Positions 23,753 through 32,214 of a stretch of DNA of 46,532 bases are shown piece after piece. Position 1 is the first letter of the stretch; the number at the start of each line of letters is the position of its first letter. The notes under the pieces were generated by a model. The model was not told the origin of the DNA, did no database searches, and saw only the letters and a list, made by a program, of their open reading frames with translations. The DNA lies in the NCBI GenBank assembly GCA_009786685.1, contig WQRQ01000008.1:1-46532 (forward strand). The letters run 5' to 3'. Source of the DNA: Defluviitaleaceae bacterium (GTDB taxonomy: Bacteria; Bacillota; Clostridia; Lachnospirales; WQUN01). A program made the translations under genes and the position numbers.

Positions 23753-24425
23753 TGATTATCTCTCCATCCGCGAGTTCGTATACGGTGTCCGCTATTTCCA
23801 TCAGGTCGGGGTCGTGAGTGGTCATTACTACTGTTGTGCCTTCGCTTTCGATTAGGTCTTTGAAGAGATTTACGACTTGTAGCCCTGTGTTTGTGTCGAG
23901 TTCTGCCGTTGGCTCGTCTGCGAACAGGATTTTTGGGCGGTGGGCTATTGCACGGGCTATGGCTACGCGCTGCTGCTCGCCGCCGGATAGCTCGGGCGGA
24001 ACGTGCTTCATACGGGGGGTGAGGCCTACTTTTTCCAGACATTCCCTAGCGCGCTCGTTGCGCTCTCTTGCACCCGCGCCGCTTAGTCGAAGGCTGAATT
24101 CTACGTTTTCGTAGGCTGTCATCATGCTGATAAGTGCCACGGATTGGAATACAAAGCCCATATCGTAGCGACGCAGACGGTCGCGTTTTTTTACGGAAAG
24201 CTTATTGATTGCCTTGCCGTCAAAAATAATTTCGCCCTCGGTGGGATAATCCAGTGCGCCGAGCATATTCATTAATGTAGTTTTTCCGCTGCCGCTGCGC
24301 CCCTTTAATATAGTAAGCTTACTCTGCGGTACGGAAAGCGAAAGCCCTTTTAATGCCCAAAACTTGCCGCCGCCTACAGGAAAAGAGCGTTTGATATTTT
24401 TTGCAAGCATTATCATTTCGCTCAT
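23733..24425 (-). CDS. ABC ATPase, MacB/LolD type (first gene of three-adaptor exporter)
   Basis: 230 residues with Walker A GRSGSGKTT (42-50), Q-loop FVFQ (91-94), signature LSGGEQQR (146-153), Walker B ILFADEPTAELD (166-177) and switch histidine in MTTHD. Strong AAGGAG site 8 bases before the ATG. Having two different ATPases in one operon with a single permease suggests a heterodimeric motor, although each could serve a separate permease. Divergent from the flagellar operon. Confidence 0.9.
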   Translation of the reverse strand: MSEMIMLAKNIKRSFPVGGGKFWALKGLSLSVPQSKLTILKGRSGSGKTTLMNMLGALDYPTEGEIIFDGKAINKLSVKKRDRLRRYDMGFVFQSVALISMMTAYENVEFSLRLSGAGARERNERARECLEKVGLTPRMKHVPPELSGGEQQRVAIARAIAHRPKILFADEPTAELDTNTGLQVVNLFKDLIESEGTTVVMTTHDPDLMEIADTVYELADGEIINEIRNR

Positions 24426-24472
24426 TAAAAATTCTCCTTACAAAAATTTCTTACAATTTGATTACATTTTGC

Positions 24473-24501
24473 ATTCTACACCAAATCTTTTATTTCTGCA
24501 A
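24473..24501 (-). promoter_or_regulatory. Promoter of the three-adaptor exporter operon
   Basis: On the minus strand TTGCAG (24501-24496) and TAGAAT (24478-24473) are 17 bases apart, about 48 bases before the first ATPase gene. It is 9 bases from the flagellar -35 box, so the two promoters lie back to back. Confidence 0.65.
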
Positions 24502-24510
24502 ATTTTAACA

Positions 24511-24539
24511 TTGACATTTGCGTGTTTTTTCTGTATTTT
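24511..24539 (+). promoter_or_regulatory. Promoter of the flagellar operon
   Basis: TTGACA (24511-24516) and TATTTT (24534-24539) are 17 bases apart, about 36 bases before flgB: a sigma-A type promoter. No clear sigma-D motif was seen. Confidence 0.75.
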
Positions 24540-24575
24540 AGATTTCAACAGCACAGAGGGGGGGCGGATTTATTT

Positions 24576-24953
24576 ATGTTAAGTCAGTCCATACATCAGC
24601 AGAATGATATCCTCGGCGCGGCTTTGCAAGGCCAAGGAGCGAGGGTTAACGCCATCCAAAATAACATCGCAAACGCAGAAACCCCAAGATTTACCGCTCG
24701 TACGGTAGAGTTTGAGGACGCGTTAAGCGATGCTATTGACAATTGGCGGCAAACAGGCACCTTAGACCTGTCAAACACGCGGGCATCTACCCGTTTCCAA
24801 GAACCCGGTACTCGCTTCCGTATAGACGGCAGTAACGTGGACATGGAGCGGGAGATGGTCGCGCTTTATATTCATTCCGTACGATATGATGTTTTGGTTA
24901 ACAGCGTTTTGCATAATTCTCGTATGCTAAACACTGTACTTCAGGGGAGGTAA
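24576..24953 (+). CDS. flgB: Flagellar proximal rod protein FlgB
   Basis: 125 residues. The conserved N-terminus of rod/hook proteins is present (QGQGARVNAIQNNIANAETP), as is the C-terminal helix (VNSVLHNSRMLNTVLQGR), with the short variable middle expected for FlgB. It forms part of the rod in the cell envelope. The ATG at 24576, downstream of a G-rich site, is preferred over an upstream in-frame ATG at 24522 that would lie before the likely transcription start. First gene of the operon. Confidence 0.95.
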   Translation: MLSQSIHQQNDILGAALQGQGARVNAIQNNIANAETPRFTARTVEFEDALSDAIDNWRQTGTLDLSNTRASTRFQEPGTRFRIDGSNVDMEREMVALYIHSVRYDVLVNSVLHNSRMLNTVLQGR

Positions 24954-24957
24954 TTAG

Positions 24958-25422
24958 ATGGCTTTCTTCCAAACAATGAATATTTCTGCGACAGGTCTCA
25001 CAGCTCAACGCCTGCGCATGGACACGATTGCGGAAAATATTGCAAACGTAAACACTACACGCACCGCAGACGGTGGCCCCTACCGCCGCAAAACCGTGCT
25101 TTTCGAAGAAATGCGCGACGACGACCCGTTTTCCGTAATATTTGAAAATATCTTCGGCAGCGGTCGTACAATCCCCGCGCCGCAGGGCATGGGCGTACGT
25201 GTTTCTCATATAGTGGAGGACGAATCCCCGGGGCTTTTGAAATTCGACCCGACCCACCCCGACGCTGACGAATACGGCTATGTACGCCTACCAAACGTAA
25301 ATATAGTAGAAGAAATGGTTAACATGATAGCGGCAAGCCGCTCGTACGAGGCAAACATCACAGCGATGGGCGTGGCTCGTACACTCACACAGCGCACTTT
25401 AGAAATAGGGCAAGGGAGGTAA
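24958..25422 (+). CDS. flgC: Flagellar basal-body rod protein FlgC
   Basis: 154 residues with the rod-protein N-terminus (MNISATGLTAQRLRMDTIAENIANVNT) and C-terminus (VNIVEEMVNMIAASRSYEANITAM). Length is normal. AGGGGAGG precedes the ATG and only 4 bases separate it from flgB. Confidence 0.96.
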   Translation: MAFFQTMNISATGLTAQRLRMDTIAENIANVNTTRTADGGPYRRKTVLFEEMRDDDPFSVIFENIFGSGRTIPAPQGMGVRVSHIVEDESPGLLKFDPTHPDADEYGYVRLPNVNIVEEMVNMIAASRSYEANITAMGVARTLTQRTLEIGQGR

Positions 25423-25428
25423 TAGCTA

Positions 25429-25761
25429 ATGTCAGCGATTACAGCAGTGCTTAATACAACCCCGCAAATGGCAGAAATACGCCCCTTTGCGCCAAATTTA
25501 CAGCTCTTTGACGTAAGAGAGCCGGAAAGGGACACCCCTTTTTCCGCATTTTTTAGTGCCGCGCTTAACATGGTTAACGACACAAACCGATTTGTGGCAG
25601 AGCATGAGCAAATGCAACTGGACTTTGCGACAGGCCGCCTCGACGACATACTCGCCGTACAAATGGCGCAGGACAGAGCAAGCAATGCGGTAAACTTTAC
25701 ATCGCAAATCACAAACCGCATCATAGAATCTTACCGCGAGATAATGAGAATGCAAATATAA
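25429..25761 (+). CDS. fliE: Flagellar hook-basal body protein FliE
   Basis: 110 residues matching FliE, the adaptor between MS ring and rod. Family features are the segment FSAFFSAALNMVNDTNRFVAEHEQMQLDFATGRLDDILAVQMAQ and the C-terminus ITNRIIESYREIMRMQI. GGGAGG lies upstream of the ATG. Sixty bases separate it from fliF, and nothing further is recognised there. Confidence 0.95.
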   Translation: MSAITAVLNTTPQMAEIRPFAPNLQLFDVREPERDTPFSAFFSAALNMVNDTNRFVAEHEQMQLDFATGRLDDILAVQMAQDRASNAVNFTSQITNRIIESYREIMRMQI

Positions 25762-25820
25762 GCACCAAAAAACCATGACGCCGCCAATTATGAGTTGCAA
25801 CATGGAGTAGAGGTGGAGAA

Positions 25821-27470
25821 ATGCCAGACGCAGTGAATAAGTATTATACACCGGTAAAAGCCCGTTGGGACTTATTGACCCCCGCACAGCGTTACAAACT
25901 CCTCGGAGTGTTTGCTGTGGTTTTGGTCGCCATTGCCCTTACGGCCTTTTTCGCGTTCCGTACCCCGTGGGAAACCATCGTACGCCGAGAAGGCTCGGAG
26001 GTTATACGCCCGATGGCCATTGCATTGGGTAACGCGGGCATACCGTACCGCACACGTGACTACGGCTCTTCGATACAGGTGGACAGACGCCATGTAGATG
26101 AGGCATTAGGTATCATACAAATGCAAGGCGCGGTTCCAAACCAAGAACACTTTACATGGGAAACCGCCTTGGATACAGGCCTCGGTACAACAGACGACGA
26201 ACGCCGCCGCCGCGATATACTGGGCATGGAAGGCCAAATAGAGCGTCAGCTAATAATGGCTAACGGCGTACTGCTTGCAGACGTTTCGCTTGCCATACCT
26301 ACTACTCGCCCGTTTGAGCGTAATCCTGTGTTGCCGTCTGCCGCGGTTATTCTTACCATAGGCGAGGATTTTTCGCCGCAGCAGGGCAGAAATATGGCTC
26401 TTACAGTGGCTCGTAACGTAAGCCGCCTCACTATAGAAAACGTAATAATCGTAGACCAATTTATGCGCTCGGTATGGAACGGCGAAACAGAAAACGACGG
26501 CATAGCAAACCAAACCAACCAAGAAAGAACACAGCATATCAACCACGTAACCACAAGCCTGCACCGTCTTTTTTCGCCTCTGTTTGAGCAGGTTACAGTA
26601 GTATTTAATCCGCGATTTGACGACAGGCTGCTCTCGGAAGAAGTAAGAAACATGTACCGTATCCCCGAGGGCATGGAAGACGGCGGCATAGTAACCCAAG
26701 ATACAGGCCAACGTGCGGAGATGGAAGGCGGCATGGGCGGCATAGAGCCGGGCCTTGCCAATAACATGGCTGCATTCCCTAACTATGTAGCCCCCGGCGG
26801 CGGCATTATGTCGGCTGCCCAGCGCGAATGGGCGACAAACTTTGCAATCGACAATATAAGAACCATCACACAGTACGGCGCAGGCTGGGTAGTCCCCGAG
26901 CAATCTACAGGCTCCGTAAGCCTGATAAGAGACCGCCATCTCGACCAAGCAGACTGGATAGCGGAAGACCCGGAAAATCGCAACGCCGACGCATGGCGAC
27001 GCTTTAAAAACGAAAACGCCGCACCCGTACTTATGAACGGTGTTTTTGAAGATTTTTACGAGTTCCATGAATTAATTGCGACTGCAATGGGTATACCATC
27101 TGCAAACGTAAGTCTGGTTATACACGAGCGCATTATCCCCGTTGATACAGAAATCAGAGTTTGGGACATACCCACCATTTTGATGGTGCTTGTTCTCCTT
27201 CTTCTGTTGGCCATGCTGCTCTACGGCCTGCTTCGCAGACAAAAAGCCGCAGACGAAGAAGAAGAAAGCTTGGAGCCGCAGCTCGCGGTGGAAGACCTTC
27301 TCGTATCCACCCAGCTCGAAGAAGCAAAAGAAGAAGAAGCGGCGCAACTCGAAGAAATCGACTACTTCAAAGAAAACGAGCTTAAAAAGCACATTGAAAA
27401 ATTTGTTAACGAAAAACCGGAAGCCGTGGCGTCACTGTTGCGCAACTGGATAAATGTCGAGGAGTGGTAG
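25821..27470 (+). CDS. fliF: Flagellar MS-ring protein FliF
   Basis: 549 residues. Helix 1 is at about 25-46, then come the ring-building periplasmic-type domains (PTTRPFERN, PSAAVILTIGEDFSPQQGRNMALTVARNVSRLT), an acidic/Met-Gly-rich loop (about 285-315) and helix 2 at about 450-472. The C-terminal tail ends KPEAVASLLRNWINVEEW, the FliG-binding motif. It forms the membrane ring on which the motor and export apparatus assemble. Only 3 bases separate it from fliG. Confidence 0.96.
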   Translation: MPDAVNKYYTPVKARWDLLTPAQRYKLLGVFAVVLVAIALTAFFAFRTPWETIVRREGSEVIRPMAIALGNAGIPYRTRDYGSSIQVDRRHVDEALGIIQMQGAVPNQEHFTWETALDTGLGTTDDERRRRDILGMEGQIERQLIMANGVLLADVSLAIPTTRPFERNPVLPSAAVILTIGEDFSPQQGRNMALTVARNVSRLTIENVIIVDQFMRSVWNGETENDGIANQTNQERTQHINHVTTSLHRLFSPLFEQVTVVFNPRFDDRLLSEEVRNMYRIPEGMEDGGIVTQDTGQRAEMEGGMGGIEPGLANNMAAFPNYVAPGGGIMSAAQREWATNFAIDNIRTITQYGAGWVVPEQSTGSVSLIRDRHLDQADWIAEDPENRNADAWRRFKNENAAPVLMNGVFEDFYEFHELIATAMGIPSANVSLVIHERIIPVDTEIRVWDIPTILMVLVLLLLLAMLLYGLLRRQKAADEEEESLEPQLAVEDLLVSTQLEEAKEEEAAQLEEIDYFKENELKKHIEKFVNEKPEAVASLLRNWINVEEW

Positions 27471-27473
27471 ACA

Positions 27474-28499
27474 ATGCCCGTTACCGCGGCGTCAACTATT
27501 AACGACCTAACAGGGCGCGAGAAAGCAGCAATATTGCTGATTACACTAGGCCCGGAAAAGTCGGCACAAATCTTTAAGCACCTGAAAGAATCGGAGATAG
27601 AATCCTTAACTCTGGAAATTGCCAATACCCAAACCGTTCTCCCGGAAATCAAAGACGGTGTGCTTGAAGAATTCTATTCCATATGTGTAGCGCAGCAGTA
27701 CATCACAGAGGGCGGTATATCCTACGCCAAAAATATTCTCGAAAAGGCACTTGGCGAAAACAAGGCCTTCGAAATCCTATCAAAGCTTACCGTTTCGTTA
27801 CAGGTGCGGCCCTTCGACTTTATCCGAAAGACGGACGCGGCGCAGATTACAAACTTCTTGCAAAACGAGCATCCGCAGACGATTGCTCTTATTTTGTCAT
27901 ACCTGCGGCCTAAGCAAGCCGCCGACGTTATCGGCAGCCTTCCGCCGGACAAACAGGCCGAGGTTGCACGCCGCATAGCCCTCATGGAAGGCACATCACC
28001 CGAGGTTATAAAAGAAGTAGAAAAAGTATTCGAAAAAAAGCTAAGCGCGCTGATGACAGAAGACTACACACAAGCAGGCGGCGTAGACGCCATCGTAGAA
28101 ATCCTAAACGCCGTAGACCGCACAACAGAAAAGCACATCATCGAAACCTTGGAAGTGGAAGACATCGAACTCGCAGAAGAAATCCGTCGCCGCATGTTCG
28201 TATTCGAAGACATCCTTATGTTGTCAAACCGCGATATCCAGCAGGTATTAAAAGAAGTAGACCAAAAAGAACTGGGCATAGCCCTAAAGGGCTGCTCGGA
28301 AGAACTAAAATCGCACATCTTCTCAAACCTTTCAAAGCGTCTGGCGTCGATGATACAGGAGGACATGGACTACATGGGTCCTATCCGCCGCTCCGACATG
28401 GAAGAATCGCAACAAAAAATCGTAAACATTGTGCGTAGATTACAAGAATCCGGTGAAATCATAGTAGCCCGTGGCGGAGGAGATGACGTTGTCCTCTAG
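27474..28499 (+). CDS. fliG: Flagellar motor switch protein FliG
   Basis: 341 residues. The N-terminal FliF-binding domain (LTGREKAAILLITLGPEKSAQIFKHL), the middle domain with the EHPQTIALILSYL motif (about residue 132) and the C-terminal torque domain (FEDILMLSNRDIQQVLKEVDQKELGIALKG, with charged Lys/Arg/Asp/Glu residues facing the stator) are all present. It transmits stator force to the rotor. Confidence 0.97.
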   Translation: MPVTAASTINDLTGREKAAILLITLGPEKSAQIFKHLKESEIESLTLEIANTQTVLPEIKDGVLEEFYSICVAQQYITEGGISYAKNILEKALGENKAFEILSKLTVSLQVRPFDFIRKTDAAQITNFLQNEHPQTIALILSYLRPKQAADVIGSLPPDKQAEVARRIALMEGTSPEVIKEVEKVFEKKLSALMTEDYTQAGGVDAIVEILNAVDRTTEKHIIETLEVEDIELAEEIRRRMFVFEDILMLSNRDIQQVLKEVDQKELGIALKGCSEELKSHIFSNLSKRLASMIQEDMDYMGPIRRSDMEESQQKIVNIVRRLQESGEIIVARGGGDDVVL

Positions 28500-29250
28500 G
28501 ATTTTAAAAGCTCAAACGGTGTTTGTAGATACCGAAAACAAATTTGTAATAGAAACCGACGCCGCCGAGGTAGAAAGCGCAGGCGACGAGCCATTCGACC
28601 CCGACAAAAAGGAGCGCGAGGCGCATAAATCTGCAAAAAGCATAGTAAAAAACGCAGAGCAAAAGGCCGAAGAAATAATAAGCATCGCCCGCCACGAAGC
28701 AATGAACGTACAAGCAGAAATCCGCAGAAGCGCGGATATCGAGGCGACGCAAGTAATTTCGGAAGCTCGCGACCAGGGCTACAAGGAAGGCATGTCCGCC
28801 GCAATAGAAGAAGGCGAAGCAATAAAAGCCGAAGCCCAACAAATCCTCGACGACGCAATAGCCGAGCGCAAATCCATGCAAGAAAGCCTAGAGCCGGAAA
28901 TCGTAGACCTCGTAATCGCCATCACAGAAAAACTGCTCGGTAACATAAAAGAATTAAACCCGTCCGCCATAGTAAACCTCATAAAACAAGGCTTTGCAGA
29001 GTCGGTAATTTCCGGAGAAATAAAAGTAAACGTATCCGCCGATGACTACGAATACGTAACAAAAAACAAGGACGAACTGCTGGCACATACCGACGGCTCC
29101 GTAAACCTGCTGGTTATAAAGGATTTAAGCCTTTCGCCCATGGACTGTGTGATAGAAACGCCATTCGGTGATATAGATTGCAGCCTTGGCCAGCAATATG
29201 AATCACTTCGTGCAAACCTAGCCTTAATATTAAATAACACTAAGGGTTAA
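28489..29250 (+). CDS. fliH: Flagellar export regulator FliH
   Basis: About 253 residues. The acidic, helical N-terminal half contains a long coiled coil (KKEREAHKSAKSIVKNAEQKAEEII), and the C-terminal half shows the FliH/V-ATPase-E-like pattern (EIVDLVIAITEKLLGNIKELNPSAIVNLIKQ; VNVSADDYEYV). It binds FliI and controls its ATPase activity. The TTG at 28489, with GGAGG 8 bases before it, fits best; an ATG at 28483 is too close to that site. It overlaps the end of fliG by 11 bases. Confidence 0.9.
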   Translation: MSSRILKAQTVFVDTENKFVIETDAAEVESAGDEPFDPDKKEREAHKSAKSIVKNAEQKAEEIISIARHEAMNVQAEIRRSADIEATQVISEARDQGYKEGMSAAIEEGEAIKAEAQQILDDAIAERKSMQESLEPEIVDLVIAITEKLLGNIKELNPSAIVNLIKQGFAESVISGEIKVNVSADDYEYVTKNKDELLAHTDGSVNLLVIKDLSLSPMDCVIETPFGDIDCSLGQQYESLRANLALILNNTKG

Positions 29251-29260
29251 CACGTTATAA

Positions 29261-30610
29261 ATGGCCGAAGGCCAGTCAAAAAGCCGGTCAAAAACGGGGG
29301 CAAGAGTGAGTATTTTAGATAAATACAAGGCAGTGCTTGATAAAAACTACATCCGCAAGCTTGGTAAGGTCTCACAGGTTGTAGGCCTTACAATAGAATC
29401 CATCGGTCCCGATGTAAATATCGGCCAAACATGTCTTATCCGTGCAGGCAAGTACGGCGACGCGGTGCTTGCCGAAGTCGTTGGCTTCAAAAATAACAAT
29501 ATTTTACTTATGCCCTTGGGCAATATGCAAGGCGTTGGCCCGGGTAATTTGGTGGAAGCACAGGAAAGACCCATTACCGTAGATGTTTCCGACTCCCTGC
29601 TCGGGCGTGTGCTTGATGGCTTGGGGCGTCCGATGGATAACCTGCCGCCGATAGACGACGGCGAGGCCTACAATGTAACAAATCCCGCACCCGACCCGCT
29701 AAGCCGCAACAGGATAGAAGACCCGCTAATGCTCGGCGTAAAAGCCATAGACGGCCTGCTAACTATAGGAAAAGGCCAGCGTGTAGGAATATTTGCGGGC
29801 AGTGGCGTAGGAAAAAGTACCCTCATGGGCATGATTGCACGCAATACAAAAGCCGACATTAACGTAATCGCCCTCGTAGGTGAACGCGGTCGCGAAGTCC
29901 GAGAGTTTATGGAAAAAGACCTTGGAGAAGAAGGACTAAAGCGTTCTGTTTTGGTAATTGCGACATCCGATACACCCGCGCTTGTTCGTTTGAAGGCGGC
30001 GGAGGTGGCTACCAGCGTTGCGGAGTATTTTCGGGAGCAGGGCAAGGATGTAATGCTTCTTATGGACTCGCTTACGCGCTATGCTATGGCGCAACGCGAG
30101 GTTGGGCTTGCGATAGGCGAGCCGCCTGTTTCTCGGGGGTACACGCCCTCGGTTTTCTCGATGATACCGCGCTTGCTCGAAAGGGCAGGCAATTCTGATA
30201 AAGGCTCTATTACGGGGCTGTATACCGTTCTTGTAGACGGCGACGACATCACCGAGCCTGTCACCGACACCGCCCGAAGCGTACTCGACGGGCATATCAT
30301 GCTTTCTCGCAAAATCGCTAACCGCAACCACTACCCGTCCATAGACATACTCGCCAGCGTATCCCGCTGTATGAGCGACATAGTGGACGGCGAGCATAAA
30401 AAAGCCGCCAATGAGCTAAAAAAATCCATGGCGGTGTACGCAAACTCCGAGGACTTAATAAACATCGGCGCGTATGTAAAAGGCTCCAGCCAAGAAATCG
30501 ACGACGCAATCTCCAAGCACAGTGCCATAAACGAGTTTCTTACACAGGGTACGGACGAAAAAATTTCAATTGAAGATTCCATAACAATGCTCAAGGAGAT
30601 AGTAAGCTAA
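29261..30610 (+). CDS. fliI: Flagellar type III export ATPase FliI
   Basis: 449 residues. Walker A AGSGVGKST is at 179-187 and the Walker B region VMLLMDSLTRYA at about 264-275; GERGREVREFMEKDLG and EPPVSRGYTPSVFSMIPRLLERAG are family signatures. It energises export of flagellar proteins with FliH and FliJ. The start is uncertain because the site before ATG 29261 is weak (AAGGG about 16 bases upstream). The middle third of the gene uses clearly different codon endings from its flanks (see findings). Confidence 0.96.
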   Translation: MAEGQSKSRSKTGARVSILDKYKAVLDKNYIRKLGKVSQVVGLTIESIGPDVNIGQTCLIRAGKYGDAVLAEVVGFKNNNILLMPLGNMQGVGPGNLVEAQERPITVDVSDSLLGRVLDGLGRPMDNLPPIDDGEAYNVTNPAPDPLSRNRIEDPLMLGVKAIDGLLTIGKGQRVGIFAGSGVGKSTLMGMIARNTKADINVIALVGERGREVREFMEKDLGEEGLKRSVLVIATSDTPALVRLKAAEVATSVAEYFREQGKDVMLLMDSLTRYAMAQREVGLAIGEPPVSRGYTPSVFSMIPRLLERAGNSDKGSITGLYTVLVDGDDITEPVTDTARSVLDGHIMLSRKIANRNHYPSIDILASVSRCMSDIVDGEHKKAANELKKSMAVYANSEDLINIGAYVKGSSQEIDDAISKHSAINEFLTQGTDEKISIEDSITMLKEIVS

Positions 30611-30611
30611 C

Positions 30612-31091
30612 ATGCCGAAATTTAATTTTCGTTTGCAGCAGTACCTCGTCGTAAAGGAGCAAATAGAAGACCAAAAGGAACTGGAATACGCAAAAGCCCT
30701 GCAAATGCTGGAGGAAGAAAAGCAAAAGCTCGCAGACCTAATCCGGCGCAGGGAGGAAGCGGTAGAAAGTTTGCGCCGTGCCGTATCAAAGTCTATTTCT
30801 CCGTTCGAAATACGCCGATATAATAATAATATAGAGCGTTTAAAGCACCAGATAACCGTTCAAAGGGAGCGCGTAAAGGCCGCAGAAGAATACGTAGAGC
30901 AAAAACGCCAAGAGCTTGTGCAAGCCATGAAAGAGCGCAAAGCCCTGGAAATAGTAAAAGAAAACCAGCGCGAGGAATTTTTAAAAGAAGAGCAGCTTGC
31001 AGAGCAAAAACAGGTAGACGAACTTGTGAGTTTTAAATATGCGGATAAGATTGAGCAGCACACGAAAAACGGCCGAAGGCCAGACAAATAG
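30612..31091 (+). CDS. fliJ: Flagellar export protein FliJ
   Basis: 159 residues, almost entirely charged alpha-helical coiled coil (FNFRLQQYLVVKEQIEDQKELEYAKAL at the start), with the size and Glu/Arg/Lys/Gln composition of FliJ. It links the FliI ATPase ring to the FlhA gate. It starts 1 base after the fliI stop. Confidence 0.9.
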   Translation: MPKFNFRLQQYLVVKEQIEDQKELEYAKALQMLEEEKQKLADLIRRREEAVESLRRAVSKSISPFEIRRYNNNIERLKHQITVQRERVKAAEEYVEQKRQELVQAMKERKALEIVKENQREEFLKEEQLAEQKQVDELVSFKYADKIEQHTKNGRRPDK

Positions 31092-31103
31092 GGGAGTAGA
31101 AAA

Positions 31104-32135
31104 ATGCCACCGGACCCATTAGACAACAATGCAGCCGCATCGCCAACCAAAGGTAAAAAGGGTGGCGACAACGGCGAAAAAAAAGGCAAGGGCGGTAAAA
31201 TTGTTCTTATAGTAGTATTGCTGCTTATCATCATGGGTATTGCGGTGATAGCACTTGATATCGGAGGCGTACGTAGCGAGACTATTATGCCTTATTTGCG
31301 TAACGCGCCGCTTATTGGCTCATTTTTCCCGGAAGAAGAGGAATACGAGATGGACGCATTGTACGAAATGACAGAAGAAGAAATGCGCCAAGAAATCATA
31401 AATTTACGCAATCAAGTAGCCAGCTTGGAAAACCAACGCAGTGAATTAAATATCCAGCTACACAACGCCCAAACGCGCATAGCCCACCTCGAGGAATTCG
31501 AGATGCGCTGGAATGAGTACCGCATAGCCAGTGCGCGTTTTACGCAAATGCTTGCGCATAACGACCCGATTAATTTTGTGGAGTTTTTCTATGATATCGT
31601 GGAGCATGACCTTGTACCTGCAGATATTCTTGCTGCAATTTTTGGCGAGGCGATGGCTATAAATGCTTATGACGCAGAGTTCAGAAGCCTATTGGCCACA
31701 TACAACAACATGGAAGAAGACCGCGCAGCAGAAGACCTTGAGCGGTTGCTTATGATAAACACCCCGCTGGCCGTTAGGCTGGTGAGGGCAATGGGGGCTT
31801 CGCGCAGGGCGGTAATATTTGACTCTATGGAGGCCACTGTTTCTACCACGTTTACTAATTTGATATCCGTCGAGCCGCCTACATTTGCGCCGCTTGTGCC
31901 GCCGCCGTTTTTACCTGAGATATTCCCGCCGACACCGCCGCCGTTTGTGCCGATTGACGATTTGGACGACGAAGAATACGAAGAAGATGAAGAAAACGGC
32001 GAAGAAGAGTATGAGGAATACGAAGAAGAGGACGAAGAAGAGCCTGCCGCACCGCCCGCAGACGAAGAAACAGATGCAGGCGAAGCAGAGCCAATCATAG
32101 ACGCCGACGAAGGCTTCGCAGTAGAAGACGAATAA
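31104..32135 (+). CDS. ylxF: YlxF/MotE-like flagellar membrane protein with acidic tail
   Basis: 343 residues. A Lys/Gly-rich N-terminal tail is followed by one membrane helix (about 34-54), a coiled coil (about 90-130) and a small helical domain of the MgtE-N/MotE type (VPADILAAIFGEAMAINAYDAEFRSLL ... NTPLAVRLVRAMG). Pro-rich (FAPLVPPPFLPEIFPPTPPP) and then very acidic stretches form the last 70 residues. Position between fliJ and fliK is that of B. subtilis ylxF; related MotE/FlbB proteins act as stator-associated chaperones or scaffolds. The acidic tail is not part of the usual core. GGGGAG precedes the ATG. Confidence 0.8.
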   Translation: MPPDPLDNNAAASPTKGKKGGDNGEKKGKGGKIVLIVVLLLIIMGIAVIALDIGGVRSETIMPYLRNAPLIGSFFPEEEEYEMDALYEMTEEEMRQEIINLRNQVASLENQRSELNIQLHNAQTRIAHLEEFEMRWNEYRIASARFTQMLAHNDPINFVEFFYDIVEHDLVPADILAAIFGEAMAINAYDAEFRSLLATYNNMEEDRAAEDLERLLMINTPLAVRLVRAMGASRRAVIFDSMEATVSTTFTNLISVEPPTFAPLVPPPFLPEIFPPTPPPFVPIDDLDDEEYEEDEENGEEEYEEYEEEDEEEPAAPPADEETDAGEAEPIIDADEGFAVEDE

Positions 32136-32138
32136 ACG

Positions 32139-32186
32139 ATATAACCGCCTATGGCGTTATATACAGCAAAGTCGCGCAAACGCGAC
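32139..32186 (+). other. Two consecutive hairpins before fliK
   Basis: Hairpin 1 pairs ATATAACCGCC (32139-32149) with GGCGTTATAT (32153-32162) with one bulge. Hairpin 2 pairs GTCGCG (32171-32176) with CGCGAC (32181-32186) around a CAAA loop. No T-run follows either. They lie in the only sizeable gap in the early part of the operon. Confidence 0.5.
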
Positions 32187-32214
32187 CCCCATTAAAATGG
32201 AAAGGAGGAAAAAT

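Noticed and set aside
31667-32179. Serine-rich minus-strand frame opposite ylxF
   Set aside because: It arises from the Glu-codon run (GAA/GAG read backwards as Ser/Phe/Leu). No independent support.
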